Origin: Fomitopsis serialis
Taxonomy: Eukaryota; Basidiomycota; Agaricomycetes; Polyporales; Fomitopsidaceae
Length of the DNA stretch: 46,202 nt
Assembly: GCF_022376445.1 (NCBI RefSeq)
Contig: NW_025955276.1
Span: 1-46,202, forward strand
Direction: 5' to 3'
Under the pieces are notes generated by a model that was not told where the DNA came from, ran no database searches, and saw only the letters and a list, made by a program, of their open reading frames with translations. The translations under genes were made by a program, and so were the position numbers. How positions within the stretch are numbered: the stretch's first letter is position 1; every line of letters starts with the position of its first letter. Positions 34,075 to 45,395 of the stretch are shown in pieces.

Positions 34075-36092
34075 ATGAGTCTGGTTAGCAGTGCCATGGG
34101 CTTCGACAAGGTGAAAATGGGTGTATATTTACCGGTCGCCACTGTCCACGGTCATAACCATAGACATGGACATAGCCAACAACGGAGATTCGGACCTTGG
34201 CGGCGCGCGACTGTCCTTCCATCCATTATTGTCCTATTCGCGGTCGTGTATGGCATTCATATCGCCTGCTCGAAAAGATCACCTGCCTCTGTTCAGCACT
34301 CCGACCTGAAGCTGGTCACCGCGCCGGGAACAATTGCCCCAGTCTTCGACTGGTTAACAGTACGTGCTCTTCGTGCCTATAAGTACACCAAGTCAGCCTG
34401 CTCATTGTACTCGCAAGCTCACGCCGTCTGACGACATCAACTGGACGCCTTGCTTCGACGAGTATCAATGCGCTCGTCTTACCTTGCCGCTCGACTACCT
34501 CTCCCCTGCTGGATATGGTCCCAATGTGACCATCGCATTGCAAATGTTGCCTGCGACGGACCCCGCCAACTTCAGAGGCACGATCCTCATCAACCCGGGT
34601 GGACCAGGCGGAGCCGGAACCGAATTGGTCAAGCGCAAGGGCAAGGACATCATGCGTATCTCAGGCGGGTCGTATAACGTACTAGGCTTCGACCCGCGCG
34701 GCACTGGGGCCAGTACACCCTCTGCGCAGTGTTTCGACTCAGAGTCACAGTTCAAGATATGGGGGCTTCAGGCTGGACATCGCACCCTGAATCTGAGCGA
34801 CGGGTCTGTCCCAATTGCTCATGCGCGCGAGACAGCCATTGGCCAGAAATGTGAGGAGACACTCGGTGGAAATGGCAAGGAGGACGCGAATGGGACTGCA
34901 TTGGAATGGGGTCCGGCGAGGTTCATGAGCACTCCGAGCGTTGCCACGGACATGCTTGAGATCACCGAGAGGCTCGGAGAGGAAAGGCTGAAGTACTGGG
35001 GCTTTGTGGGTTCTCCAAAGTGCACCAGTGATGCTTGCCGCTGACGAAAAGACTTGGCAGAGCTATGGGTCCGTCCTTGGCCAGTACTACACGGCCATGT
35101 ATCCAGACAAGGTCGAGCGCGTCGTAATCGACGGCATCTTGGACGCCTACAACTATCGTACCGCGTCTTGGAACTCCAATGTGGTCGACGCGGATGCAGT
35201 CTGGGCCTCTTTACATACCTTCTGCCACAAAGCCGGTTCCTCGAAGTGCCCCTTGTACGAGGACACCGTCGAGGCAACTTGAATTCAAGCCCGCGTAGAG
35301 GCCATCCTTGAAGATCTCAAGGATCGGCCACTCGCGGTTCCCTTCGCGTCTGCTGGACCTTACGTCCTCACGTTCAAGGCTGTTCATTACAACGCGTTCC
35401 GTTCGGCCTTAAATCCGACCACCCAGTACGCTCCCCTCGCACACGCGCTGGTGGCCGTGAAACAAAACAACCAGACCGCCCTGGAGGGTATGGAGGAGAC
35501 GTTCGGCGCAGGCGTGAAGTGCCAATGCGAGAATTCTCCGCCATGGCTGCAGGATACCGAGGCCTTCTACGCGGTTGCGTGCGGCGACGGCGAGCCCATC
35601 ACCTACACAGACGAAGCATACCGCTCCTACTTCGAGGAGCTCGTAGCCACGTCCAGTTTCGCAGCGCCTTACTGGGGCGAGATGTATCTGCGTTGCTCAG
35701 AATGGCGCGTCCGACCAAAGTGGCGATACACCGGGCCACTTGCGGCTGAGAACACATCTCACCCTTTGCTCATTGTCTCGCCGAGATACGACCCGGTCTG
35801 CCCGCTGAGCCATGCGAACCGCGTGCACTCGCGCTACTCTTCTGGGCTGCTGATTCAGAATTCCTATGGCCATTGTTCAGTAGCCGCCCCGTCACTTTGC
35901 ACCGCGAAGCATGTGCGTGCATACTTCGAGAATGGGACGTTGCCGGTGGAGGAGGCTGTATGTGAAGTGGATGAACTACCCTTCATTGGTTCGGTTCATG
36001 GGGGCGTGGATGCGATGTCGGTGGAGGATCGGGAGGTTTTGGATGCGCTCAGGAGTCTAGGCGAAGCTATCTCGATGATGTCGGCGTTCTGA
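34075..36092 (+). pseudogene. TAP-like alpha/beta-hydrolase (prolyl/tripeptidyl aminopeptidase family) with in-frame stop
   Basis: Family members are serine exopeptidases that release short peptides. Exons: 34075-34359, 34418-35005, 35061-36092, with introns of 58 and 55 nt. The N-terminus carries a hydrophobic segment (VLPSIIVLFAVVYGIHIACS, about residues 47-66), suggesting a signal anchor. The hydrolase core begins PCFDEYQCARLTLPLDYL, then the oxyanion loop INPGGPGGAGTE and FDPRGTGAS. The second splice creates the nucleophile motif GFSYGS (Ser at residue 292). The C-terminal TAP-type domain has SPRYDPVCPLSHA (Asp) and NSYGHCS (His), completing the triad. At 35280-35282 a TGA sits in frame at codon 365 of about 634 (VEAT-stop-IQARVEAIL), and the same frame stays open for 270 more codons. 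No intron can remove it. A CGA-to-TGA transition is a simple origin. Without the stop the gene looks intact. Confidence 0.85.
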
Positions 36093-37941
36093 TCGCATAG
36101 GACGGTCTGTAAGAACGATGTGATTGAGTATTTCATTGTGAGATCTACTGTCACTACATCTCAGAGCTCGAGATGAACGGGAAACATACGTTGCTCGGCT
36201 TGTATGCCCAGACCGGCGGCAGCGCAAGTTAACACTATCAACCCTGTCGAGAAAGGCACAACACTGAGGGCGGGGTTGTCATTACGCTACCGAGTACGCC
36301 GACGGTTCTCGACGAGACAAATAGTAGGACATTACGGCCGTGATACATGTTCCGAACAGACGATTTCTGCGAAGACTGGCTATTACAGATGCGAGACGCA
36401 CTAGTACGTGCAGGTTAGGCCTCGGCAACGTTGTGTCTGCTTCATCACAGTTAGAGGACGTTATAGTTGGAATGATCATGCTGGCAGAACATGCCTTTTG
36501 ACGTGGCGAAGGAGGCAACAGTATTCAGCTGAACAAGTGCACCAGTCGGTTACAGCAAACGAGTCTGATTTCCTCGGAAGGTTCAAGGCCCTGAGGCTGC
36601 CGGCATGACTGGAGCCCGGCGGACAGGTGAAACCATGGACCATGGCTGCATGTGTCAAGGTTTACAAGGCTGCTCCGAACAGCATTGCATTCTCTTCCGC
36701 TGAGTCTCCTCTAGGCTCAAGCGCGCGGACAATGGTATGTAAGTGCGTTCCCAAATAACGACCGCCGACGCACAGAGGGCGCTGACCAGAATTATCTTGG
36801 CTACGCGCGACACTGTCCGCACACAGCACAGAGGCTCCGCGACAACCTTGGCCTGGCACTGTAGGGCACAGGCAGCGGCAGGTGTTGACGAGCGTTACGG
36901 ATACGTACAGGAAGACCCCGTGCCGCCGATGTGGGGTAACATCCTCCCGCCACTGGTCGCTGTCGACCAGTGAGAGTCCTGGACTGGTGTGCAGTGCATC
37001 AATTCCACGGGCTCAGGCCGCAGTGCTGCGACGCAATCGGCGGAAGAAGGAGTTGTCGAACATAAACCTCACCAAGACGCAGGTACGCGCCGTCACGGTG
37101 TGCGCCGTCGTATCACGATAAGAACAATGAAAGAGGTGAGATTATGATTAGGATATCGTCGAGTCCGTCGTCAAGCATAGGCGATAAGTTAGAGGAAGTC
37201 ATACTTACAGCGGCTCGACGAACGGCTATATTTGGTTAGACAGCGCAAACAGCAGACTTCGTGCGCGTATGTCCTGGATAACGGCGTCAGTATGGTTTCG
37301 TAGCGATCGCAGCACGGCCGAACTTCCACAGATCCAGGTCGAGCGTCCAGTAGGAAAGCCGACGCCTCTTGGTCCTGGAGCACAAGCTCAAGAGTCGCGA
37401 CGCTCTCTCTCGTTCCTCCGACGACAAAGTAAGGCCCGAGGGCTCGGGAACGTGGTCGGAAGCCTGAGGCCAGTCAAGTCCAGCTCCATGTCGGCTGAGT
37501 AGACCTGGGACCTCTTGTGCATCTAACCTATAATGCCCGAACATCCGAGTCGGTGCGGAGCAAATTTACTGTGAAAGCTGCCTCGTACTGCTCCTATGCC
37601 AATGGACAGAATAGTATGAGGAGCAGCATGCTTATAGCGCGTAAGGCGACAGTCTAGGCATGCTTCAACTTGGTTTGTCGACGCGCAAGACATAATCCAC
37701 TCACCTATTGACCGTCGACCGTGGGTGGCGAAGACCACAATATTAATAGCTGCGGCTGAAAAAGAACCCCGGTAACCAGATGCTTTTCGGACTTTGAACG
37801 TTGGCGTACAAGCATACGGCATCTTGGTCACGTGGGCGGCGGAGTGAAGTGCTGACACCAAACTCGGCGAAATGAGAGTGGCGGGCACGGCGTACCGCGC
37901 AGCATTCAGCCGCCCAGCGTTGCGCTTTCTCCACACCCACC
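36093..37941. other. 1.8-kb stretch without recognisable genes
   Basis: Lies between the hydrolase stop and the KRE6-type start. Short open frames occur on both strands without family motifs. The final few hundred bases presumably hold the KRE6 promoter. Confidence 0.45.
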
Positions 37942-40114
37942 ATGGCCGCTCCTCAACGCAGGCAGCCTCAGCAGTACTATGCCGTCCCACAAAGCCCGCA
38001 GAACAACAGTCGATACCAACCTCAGCCCCAGCCTCATACTCAGTCGTACTCCATACCGCAACCCTCGACGAGTGGGAAGAACGACACTGCGCACGGTGTC
38101 GCGACAGGTGCGATAGGCGGAGGATATGGCCCCTACTCGGTGCGTATCACTTTTATCTTATGCATGATCATTGTGTTGATGAAGCCCCAGTACAACCCGA
38201 ACGTCACGAACGGCCAGTATAACTCCTCCCGCTTCAGTGCTGCACCATCCGAAGTGTCGATCGGCACGACGGGGGAGAAGACAAGCAGTGCCACGCCTAT
38301 GGTTGGAAGCGCGACCGTGCAACAATATCCGTACCTTTGGGATACCAAAGATCCAGAGCTGGACGATGCTCTTCACAACCCTGACCCCGTCCGGGATGCA
38401 GCAATGGAACGAACATGCAATCCGTTCTCCTCGAGAGGATGGCTCAACGTCTCCGCACTAATCATCCTCGTAGCGGGCATCCTTACGCTCTTTGCTGGGT
38501 ATCCCATCATCCATTATTTCACGGAGGAGAAACCATCGAAGATAGGCTTCAACCTGGGGGCATCAACGGCTCTGGACAGGTGCCAAATCTCGCCATTCCA
38601 AAGCTAATCGATTCGGACACGCCGGATTCGGCAAAGTCGTTTACGTCGAAGGACGGCACGTCGTACGACCTTGTCTTCAGTGACGAGTTCGAGACTCCCG
38701 GGCGGACGTTCTGGCCGGGGGACGACGCGTTCTGGGAGGCTGTGGACATGAACTATTGGCCGACAGGTGATGTGGAGTGGTACACGCCGACTGTGAGTAA
38801 TAGGCGGGTTTCTATTTTTATGTGTGACTGACGTTGATACAGCAAGCCACGACGGAGGATGGCAAGCTGGTTCTCACCTTGGAGGAGGTCGAGAACCACG
38901 ACTTGAACTTCCGGAGCGCTATGCTTCAGTCGTGGAACAAGTTTTGCTTCACGACAGGTTACATCGAGGTGAAGGTCAGTTTGCCAGGCACACCGAAGGC
39001 TCCGGGCTTCTGGCCTGCGGTATGGACGATGGGCAACCTGGTGCGTGCGACTCCGTCCGTCGCCTGTGTGATTGCTCACGGTTGCGTAGGGCCATGCTGG
39101 ATACGGAGCAACGACCCAGGGAACGTGGCCTTACACGTACGACAGTTGCGACGTCGGAACATTCCCGAACCAAACGTACTCAAATGGAACACCGAGTGCG
39201 GCGGAAGGACTGAGTTTTCAGCCAGGTCAGAGGGTCTCCGCCTGCACGTGCCCTGGCGAAGACCACCCGGGCCCGTCCACCTCCGTTGGTCGCGGCGTTC
39301 CTGAGATCGATATCTTCGAGGCTCAAGTGGCGGAGGGGTGGCGAGGCCAGGTCTCGCAGAGCATGCAGATCGCGCCGTATGACGCCAAGTATCAGTTCAA
39401 CACCGACACCGGCGCGACGACCATCTTCGACAGTGACATCACGTCGTTCAACACGTACCTGGGAGCGCAGTACCAACAGGCCGTCTCGGGCCTGACGTTC
39501 ATCAACAGTTCCGTGTACAACAATTCGGAGTACGGAATTTACGGCTATGAGTGGTACTCGAACCCGGACAACCGCGACGACGGCTTTATTACCTGGTACA
39601 GCAGCGGCGAGGAATCGTGGAAGATCACAGCAGCCTCGCTTGGTCCCGACAGTCAGACACAAGTCGGTCAGCGCCTGATCCCGGAGGAGCCCATGGTGTG
39701 TCCGCATCTCCCAGTCTGAAATTGCCCTTGCTGATGCCAGTGCAGTATATCATCATGAACTTTGGAATGTCGCGTAAGTTAACTATCCTGACCAGCCCGT
39801 TCGAGAGAAATTGATAAATGTGCTGCAGCGTCATTCCAAGAACAAGATTGGATGCACCTGGAGTTCCCTGCGAAGATGTACATTGACTATGTACGCGTCT
39901 ATCAGCGTTCGGATGTCTCGGATGGTACGACATGCGACCCTCCGAAATACCCTACGGCAGATTACATCAACAAGTATGCGCATTCCGTACCATTACAGAG
40001 CAATACTAACCGTTCCTCTCCAGGCACGCGACTGCTTACTCGAACCCCAACCTCACGACTTGGACAGGAGCTGGCTACGGCTGGCCCAAGAACTCGTTGT
40101 ACGACGGCTGCTAA
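37942..40114 (+). CDS. KRE6: KRE6/SKN1 family beta-glucan synthesis protein (GH16-like), frame broken once
   Basis: Type II membrane glycoprotein of the secretory pathway needed for cell wall beta-1,6-glucan. Seven exons: 37942-38139, 38191-38792, 38843-39040, 39090-39695, 39746-39773, 39829-39973, 40024-40114. The cytosolic tail is Gln/Pro-rich. The membrane segment is VSALIILVAGILTLFAGYPI. The luminal GH16-like domain reads LVFSDEFETPGRTFWPGDD, FWEAVDMNYWPTGDVEWYTP, PGFWPAVWTMGNLGHAGYG, EIDIFEAQ (GH16 catalytic-type E-x-D-x-x-E), YIIMNFGMS and YIDYVRVYQR, ending NSLYDGC. After NLG the frame shifts by one. One extra G in the G5 run at 38556-38560 gives the family sequence GFNLGGINGSGQVPNL and a 622-residue protein. 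No GT lies nearby to make an intron, so a single-base deletion or sequencing error is the simplest reading. Confidence 0.93.
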
Positions 40115-40986
40115 TGAGTCAGACGGCGAGCCTCGTCTACGTCCTCTTTCACGGCTCCTAGTGTTGTTTGCATAGTACTGGCATTGGTGGTTCCTTCGTC
40201 GCACGCTTCATTTGTCACGAATACTTGCATCTATTTCGGTGGACTCGTTTACTTTATTATTGCGTACTGCTTAGCACCTCACGGCCTCACCCTCCCCTGG
40301 GCCTGTCGTACACGGACCCGCCACCATACTCCCACCCTGCTCCCTCCGTCGCGGCCAGTGACAATGACCTGCTACTCGCCGAATGTAAATAGTAGTACGT
40401 ATACGTAGACACTCGTTTGCTCTGAGATTCTTCATGCTATGGGCCGTACCGCCCTGAATACAATGCTCTGCGCAGAGACGATATTCAGACTTGTAAGCCA
40501 GCCATGTGTGCATGAGGGCGGTGGCGTCGCGCCCGACGGCGGAGACCTTCCGTATATGGTGCAGAGCTAGGGTGCCGCAACGCTTTGCGAGGTGGCGTGC
40601 CGCACTCAAGTCGCCTTGCACCTTGTCCCCGAGGCCGACCTTCGGCTCTGCGTGTATCTCTGTCGACGCTCTCTTACTCAGGCTCTGCATATCCAGTGTC
40701 CGGGAAGCTCTGGCGCCCTAGTGTCTCTGTGGCCGCGCGATGAGTGGTATGAGCACGGCGGACCGCGATCTTTCGCGCAGGGCTCACGGGCTGAATGGGC
40801 TCACACCTGCATCTTCCAGCTCCTCGTCGCAGACTGGGTAAGCACACATGCATGTATTGCGGCTTGTCGACATAACGTTCAGCTAGGGGCCCGTGGAAAT
40901 CAAACCCGACGCCCATCCCACTGCCCGGCAACCTTGGTCGAACTACTGGGCCCTCCTTCGTCACCAGTCCCTTCACTCCTGGGCGT
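40115..40986. other. intergenic between KRE6 and the Ulp2-like gene
   Basis: Presumably the KRE6 3' UTR and the protease promoter. A 139-codon open frame exists on the minus strand (40690-40271) without recognisable motifs; I do not count it as a gene. Confidence 0.45.
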
Positions 40987-43900
40987 ATGGGCAATAACCT
41001 CCACACTTCTCGTCGAGCTGGCGCGTTTGGCAACCACACCGCGCGATCGACTGTGTTCCCCCCCGGCGGTGCTCATCCGCACGCCCCTCCTGCCAACAAG
41101 CGACCGAAGACAAATGTCACTGGTTCTTTCGCTCATGCTCGAGCAGGAGACATGTTGGTTCAGTCAAAGCACTTCACAAAATCCTTTAAAGGTGAGTATA
41201 TGCTGCGGCGCGGAATAATCTCGTGATTTGGCTCAGCGCATCTGTACTGATACTTCGTCCTCTATCAGGGAAGGAGGTCAACAAAGGGAGTTCGCAACGC
41301 AGCTTGAGTCAGTGGAATGACGACGAGGTCATCGATATCACCGGCGAGGACGATAGCTACAAGGCTCCGCACATAGAGCATTTGACATCCGAGACCCGTA
41401 GGGATGGCTCAGAAGAGAGCTCTGATCCTTTGGACTGTATCCCGAAACCACTCACGACTTCACATCATAACCACCACAACGATCACAGCGAATCTCAACG
41501 GTCTGGGATTAGCAATCAGTCAGCACCACGTCTCCCCATGGATGGCGACGCGACCCTCCGTTTGAGAAAACGCTTGGAGGATTCTCGCCAGGACGAGAAA
41601 GCAGAAGATCCTGGTGGGGATCACGATGAGAATGAAGCTGACTCGATCGAGAGCTTTTCCGACGAGCCCCTTCGGTCGCTGTCCTCTGGACCAAAGCCTC
41701 GTCCAGGTTCCGTGCAAGACCTCATCTTGAAGTACCAACCAATACCAATGGACAAGCAACCGATACCGAACCGCGCACCCAATCGCCCACCGAAGAACAA
41801 TCGCAACGCAGAAAGCATACGGACCGTGGACTTCTCCAATCAGCCGAAGGCAAGCAGAAAGGACGCGATGAAGCCCAAGCAAGGCGCGCCAAAGCAAGGT
41901 ACACCACCGGTGAGTCCGCTGCCGTCAGCAATGTCCCTTGCAACCTCATGAACGATGGCCCGCACAGCGTGTCACGTTTGGTAGATCAGACGATCCTCTT
42001 GCAGCATCATCTGGTTTCGAGGCGGCGTCGTCCAAATGGTCCACACAGACAGCGAAAGCCGTAATGTCTACGAGAAGCCGTAAGAAGACTGCGGGCATCC
42101 CAACTAAATCTTTCTGCCTACCACTGGAGGGCTTCTCCTGGGGTTGTACTGTCTGCGAAGACGACGTCGACATCCTGCATCCACTATATTGGTTCACTTG
42201 GGAAACGAGCAGCGATCGCTTGTGCATCCGTAAGCGTTGCGGCAAAGAGTCCCCTTGGAATGCGGAAATGCAGCATGTGCTGCGAATAGATTTTAGTGCA
42301 TGGACGGTGAGTTGACGAAACGCAAGGAGGTCGAGCATTCTGACACTGCAGGGCAGTACACGGATATACCGTTCAGAGACGACCTCCCATTGGTCGTCTC
42401 TTTCAAGGTTCCAGAGTCTCGAGTGAATAAAGCAGACGAGAGCCTCAAGTTCAGGCCTGGTATGTTCTTGATCGTTGCTAAGATCGCGGCATCGAGTCTA
42501 ACGGTTGAGCAGGATCGAATGGCGGTGATGGGATGGTAACACTGAAATTTATGGCCGTCTATCCGGACACTCGAGAGAACTATTCTGTGCTCATTACATG
42601 CTTGAAGGCGGCGATCTCATATACAAATACAGATACAAATCACGTAGAGTATGCAATTCGTATTGCTTCATGTGACGAGAAGCTAACAGGCTGAACAGTG
42701 GGCACGGTGCTAGGGCGAAGTGGGCACAAGTACAGTCTACAGCTGAGATAGCGTGGAATGATTTGGAATCCTCATCTCGCGCATCTTCGTCTGGTCGGTT
42801 AGTCCGATCCAAACAGAATGGTTCTTCCAAACAGCAAGGGGACATATCGACCATGATATCGAACCAAGGCATGAAGACGAGATCTACGGCCAGACCTACT
42901 GCGTATGTGCTGCCGCCACTCCACTCCGCTCCACTCCCACTGAATCATGTTGCTTCCCAGCAAGGGAGCCACTTCGGAGTCAGACGTTGAAGCACGACGA
43001 TCAGCGCGTCTCAACACTGATCCGAGTCCTTCGCCTGGTCCCGACGAGTTGTGAGTCTACCTTAACGGGCCGTGAAATGCGGTAACCCAATGGTTTCGGT
43101 CAGGATCTTGGTGTATCCGCCGGCGGGCGCTGGCGCGATCAACGTCAACAAGAGTGACCTAAAGCGACTGGACGACGGCTGCTACCTGAATGACACTCTC
43201 ATAGAGTTTGGCTTGAAGTACGTGGGTTTCCTTGCGACCTCCGGCCCCCGCTTATCCCGTTCAGATTGTGGCTAGCTGATCTCAAAGACAAGAATCCCAC
43301 CTTCGCGGAACAAGTCCACGTTTTCAGCTCCTTCTTCTATAAAAAACTAAACGTCAAGGGCAAGGGTATGTCTCTTCCGATATCTGAGGCGCGGTGTCAT
43401 GCTGACAATGTGGTAGCAAAGACGAAGGGTACCAGAGCGTGCGGAAGTGGACATCGAAGATAGATCTATTCCAGAAGAAATACATTGTCGTCCCAATCAA
43501 TGAGCAGTGAGTGTCGTACTTCTGACCTCGACGTCGACCTCAACGCCATCGCGCAGTTTTCATTGGTATCTCGCTATCATATGCAACCCAGAACATGTCC
43601 TGTTGCCGCCGCTCCCATCTCCTCCAAAGCCAAAGCCAATGACTCGGAAACGCAAACGCGACTCAGATGTTACCGACGTACAGGCCACGACGGACTCAAC
43701 AACCGCTGAGGCCGCCAATGCGCAGGATATGGAGATCGTACCAGATTCACATCCACCCTCCCCTGCCATCCCTGTTGTAGATAGTGGCGGCGAGGATGAG
43801 GTGGAGGACTTTTTGCTGGGGCCTCAGGAGTCTGTTGCAGATGCGGACGAGTCACGACCACCTTCGGCCATGGGAGATGATCCTCAGGTCGATCGCTTTG

Positions 43901-44825
43901 ACCAGTTGAACAATATCGAACTGGAGTACCCTCGTTCGTCTAGCGCTCCCCCTATGGAGGTGGACGAGCCACCATCAGCTCAGCCCGTCGATATGGTCAT
44001 CGCAGATGATGATATCTCGATGGATCCTTCAAGCTTTTATGACATTATCTGCGATGCCGTTGCAGAGACCACGGGAGTGCTCAGTATAGAGGAGGATGAC
44101 CACAACAGGGTAAACTCTTTACAGTCTGGAGAGACGTGCGTACCCTGTATCATAATGCTTGTATCCATTTGCAACTGATGACAAACCTCGTAGCGCGCAC
44201 ATTTTGTTCTTTGACTCGCTCGGAAGCAAGCACCCGCAGGCAAGACAGGTGCTCGCCAACTACCTTCAACTCGAGGCGAAAGACAAGAAAGGCGTCGAGC
44301 AGTCTCGGCTAGCTCAGGGCAAGTTTGCATTCGTCAGTGTCTTCAGCTCTTCTCTTGAAGTCGGTGCTCACAGCGTGGCATACCAGGTTCCCAGTCAACC
44401 TAACTATTGCGACTGTGGTGTCTACGTTCTCCACTTCATGCGGGTCTTTATGGAGAACCCCGAGTTCTACACCAACCTCATTTTGGTAAGCCACTCGTGA
44501 TTGCCACCGTTAGCACGCAGCGAACAAGACACTGACACTTTCTTAGTCACAGAAGAGTAGAGGTTATGGACCAGATCAGCGCAAAGCCGATTGGAAAGGG
44601 GACGAAGTCAAGACTCTTCGCAAAGAGTTACGCGAGCGTATTGTATCTATGAGCGATGTTTGGAAGGCCGACCGACAAGCCAGGGAGGAAGCCCGCAAGA
44701 AGGAAGCCTCCAGTGCCTCCGACACGGCGTCAGGCGGACCCGAGCCAGATGTGATCGATGAGTCGGATGTCGAGGTGGTCATCGAGGACACGGCCACATC
44801 GTCGAAACCTGGGCGGCGAGGATAA
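40987..44825 (+). CDS. SUMO-specific cysteine protease, Ulp2/SENP6-7 type
   Basis: Removes SUMO or trims poly-SUMO chains in the nucleus. ATG at 40987 gives MGNNLHTSRR, then the basic patch NKRPKTN. Splicing joins SFK to GKEVNKGSS and an acidic, low-complexity region. A conserved N-terminal block follows (FCLPLEGFSWGCTVCEDD, LHPLYWFTWE). The C48 peptidase core starts LVYPPAGAGAINVNKSDLKRL and DDGCYLNDTLIEFGLK, then FSSFFYKKL, RKWTSKIDLFQKKYIVVPI and NEHFHWYLAIICNPEHV (catalytic His, codon at 43561). ILFFDSLGSKHPQ supplies the Asp, and QPNYCDCGVYVLHF the oxyanion Gln and nucleophile Cys (codon 44414-44416). About 175 acidic residues are inserted between the His and Asp blocks; a split catalytic domain is typical of the Ulp2/SENP6/7 branch. 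The C-terminus is charged (RKELRERIVSMSD) and ends SKPGRRG. Many introns; borders between 42300 and 43100 are unresolved. Confidence 0.9.
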
Positions 44826-45395
44826 CACCCACTCTAACCTACCCTCCTCATCTCGTGGATCCTTCATGACCCATGGTATCCGTAGGTCTCCTATTCTACG
44901 CATCTGTTATACTCTACTTAGTACAGTGCCAGTCATACTCCGTATGGTCACAGTATTCGGCTTACTGTATAGTTCGTTCCTGCATGCTCTATCTTTATTA
45001 CGTGCTGTGCAATGCTGCTGGTCCTGAATGCATCCGTGGTCCTTGCTTGATTGACCCCCGGGAGAGCTCGGATTCGCCACTCAAGCTCAAGCTCAAGCTC
45101 AAGACTCGGACCCGATGCCCACAGATCGTCCCTACTCTACGTATCGCGCGTCCCAGCATACTGATGTTTGAGGCGAAGCAAACTTCGTATGTATGGTACT
45201 GGTTCATAGACGAATCTCTTCAAGTGACAATCCGCAGCGTAAAAAACCCGACACTCAAACGTACAGTACACACTCTCAATCACGGACTCCCTAGCACCAC
45301 GATTTGCAAGCAGGGAACATCTAGTCACCTATTCGGCGACGATCATCAGAAAGAACGGTCGACGACATGTAACCAGGTAACAATCACCAAGTACC
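44826..45395. other. intergenic between Ulp2-like gene and the right-end gene
   Basis: Contains a short hexamer repeat (45080-45103). The open frame spanning 44873-45436 has no motif and partly arises from that repeat. Confidence 0.4.
45080..45103 (+). repeat. (CTCAAG)4 hexamer microsatellite
   Basis: Four perfect head-to-tail CTCAAG units in intergenic DNA downstream of the Ulp2-like gene. Confidence 0.8.

Noticed and set aside
40271..40690. 139-codon minus-strand frame between KRE6 and the Ulp2-like gene
   Set aside because: No motif, no splice partner, and it sits where the KRE6 3' UTR is expected; the open frame fits local GC-rich composition.
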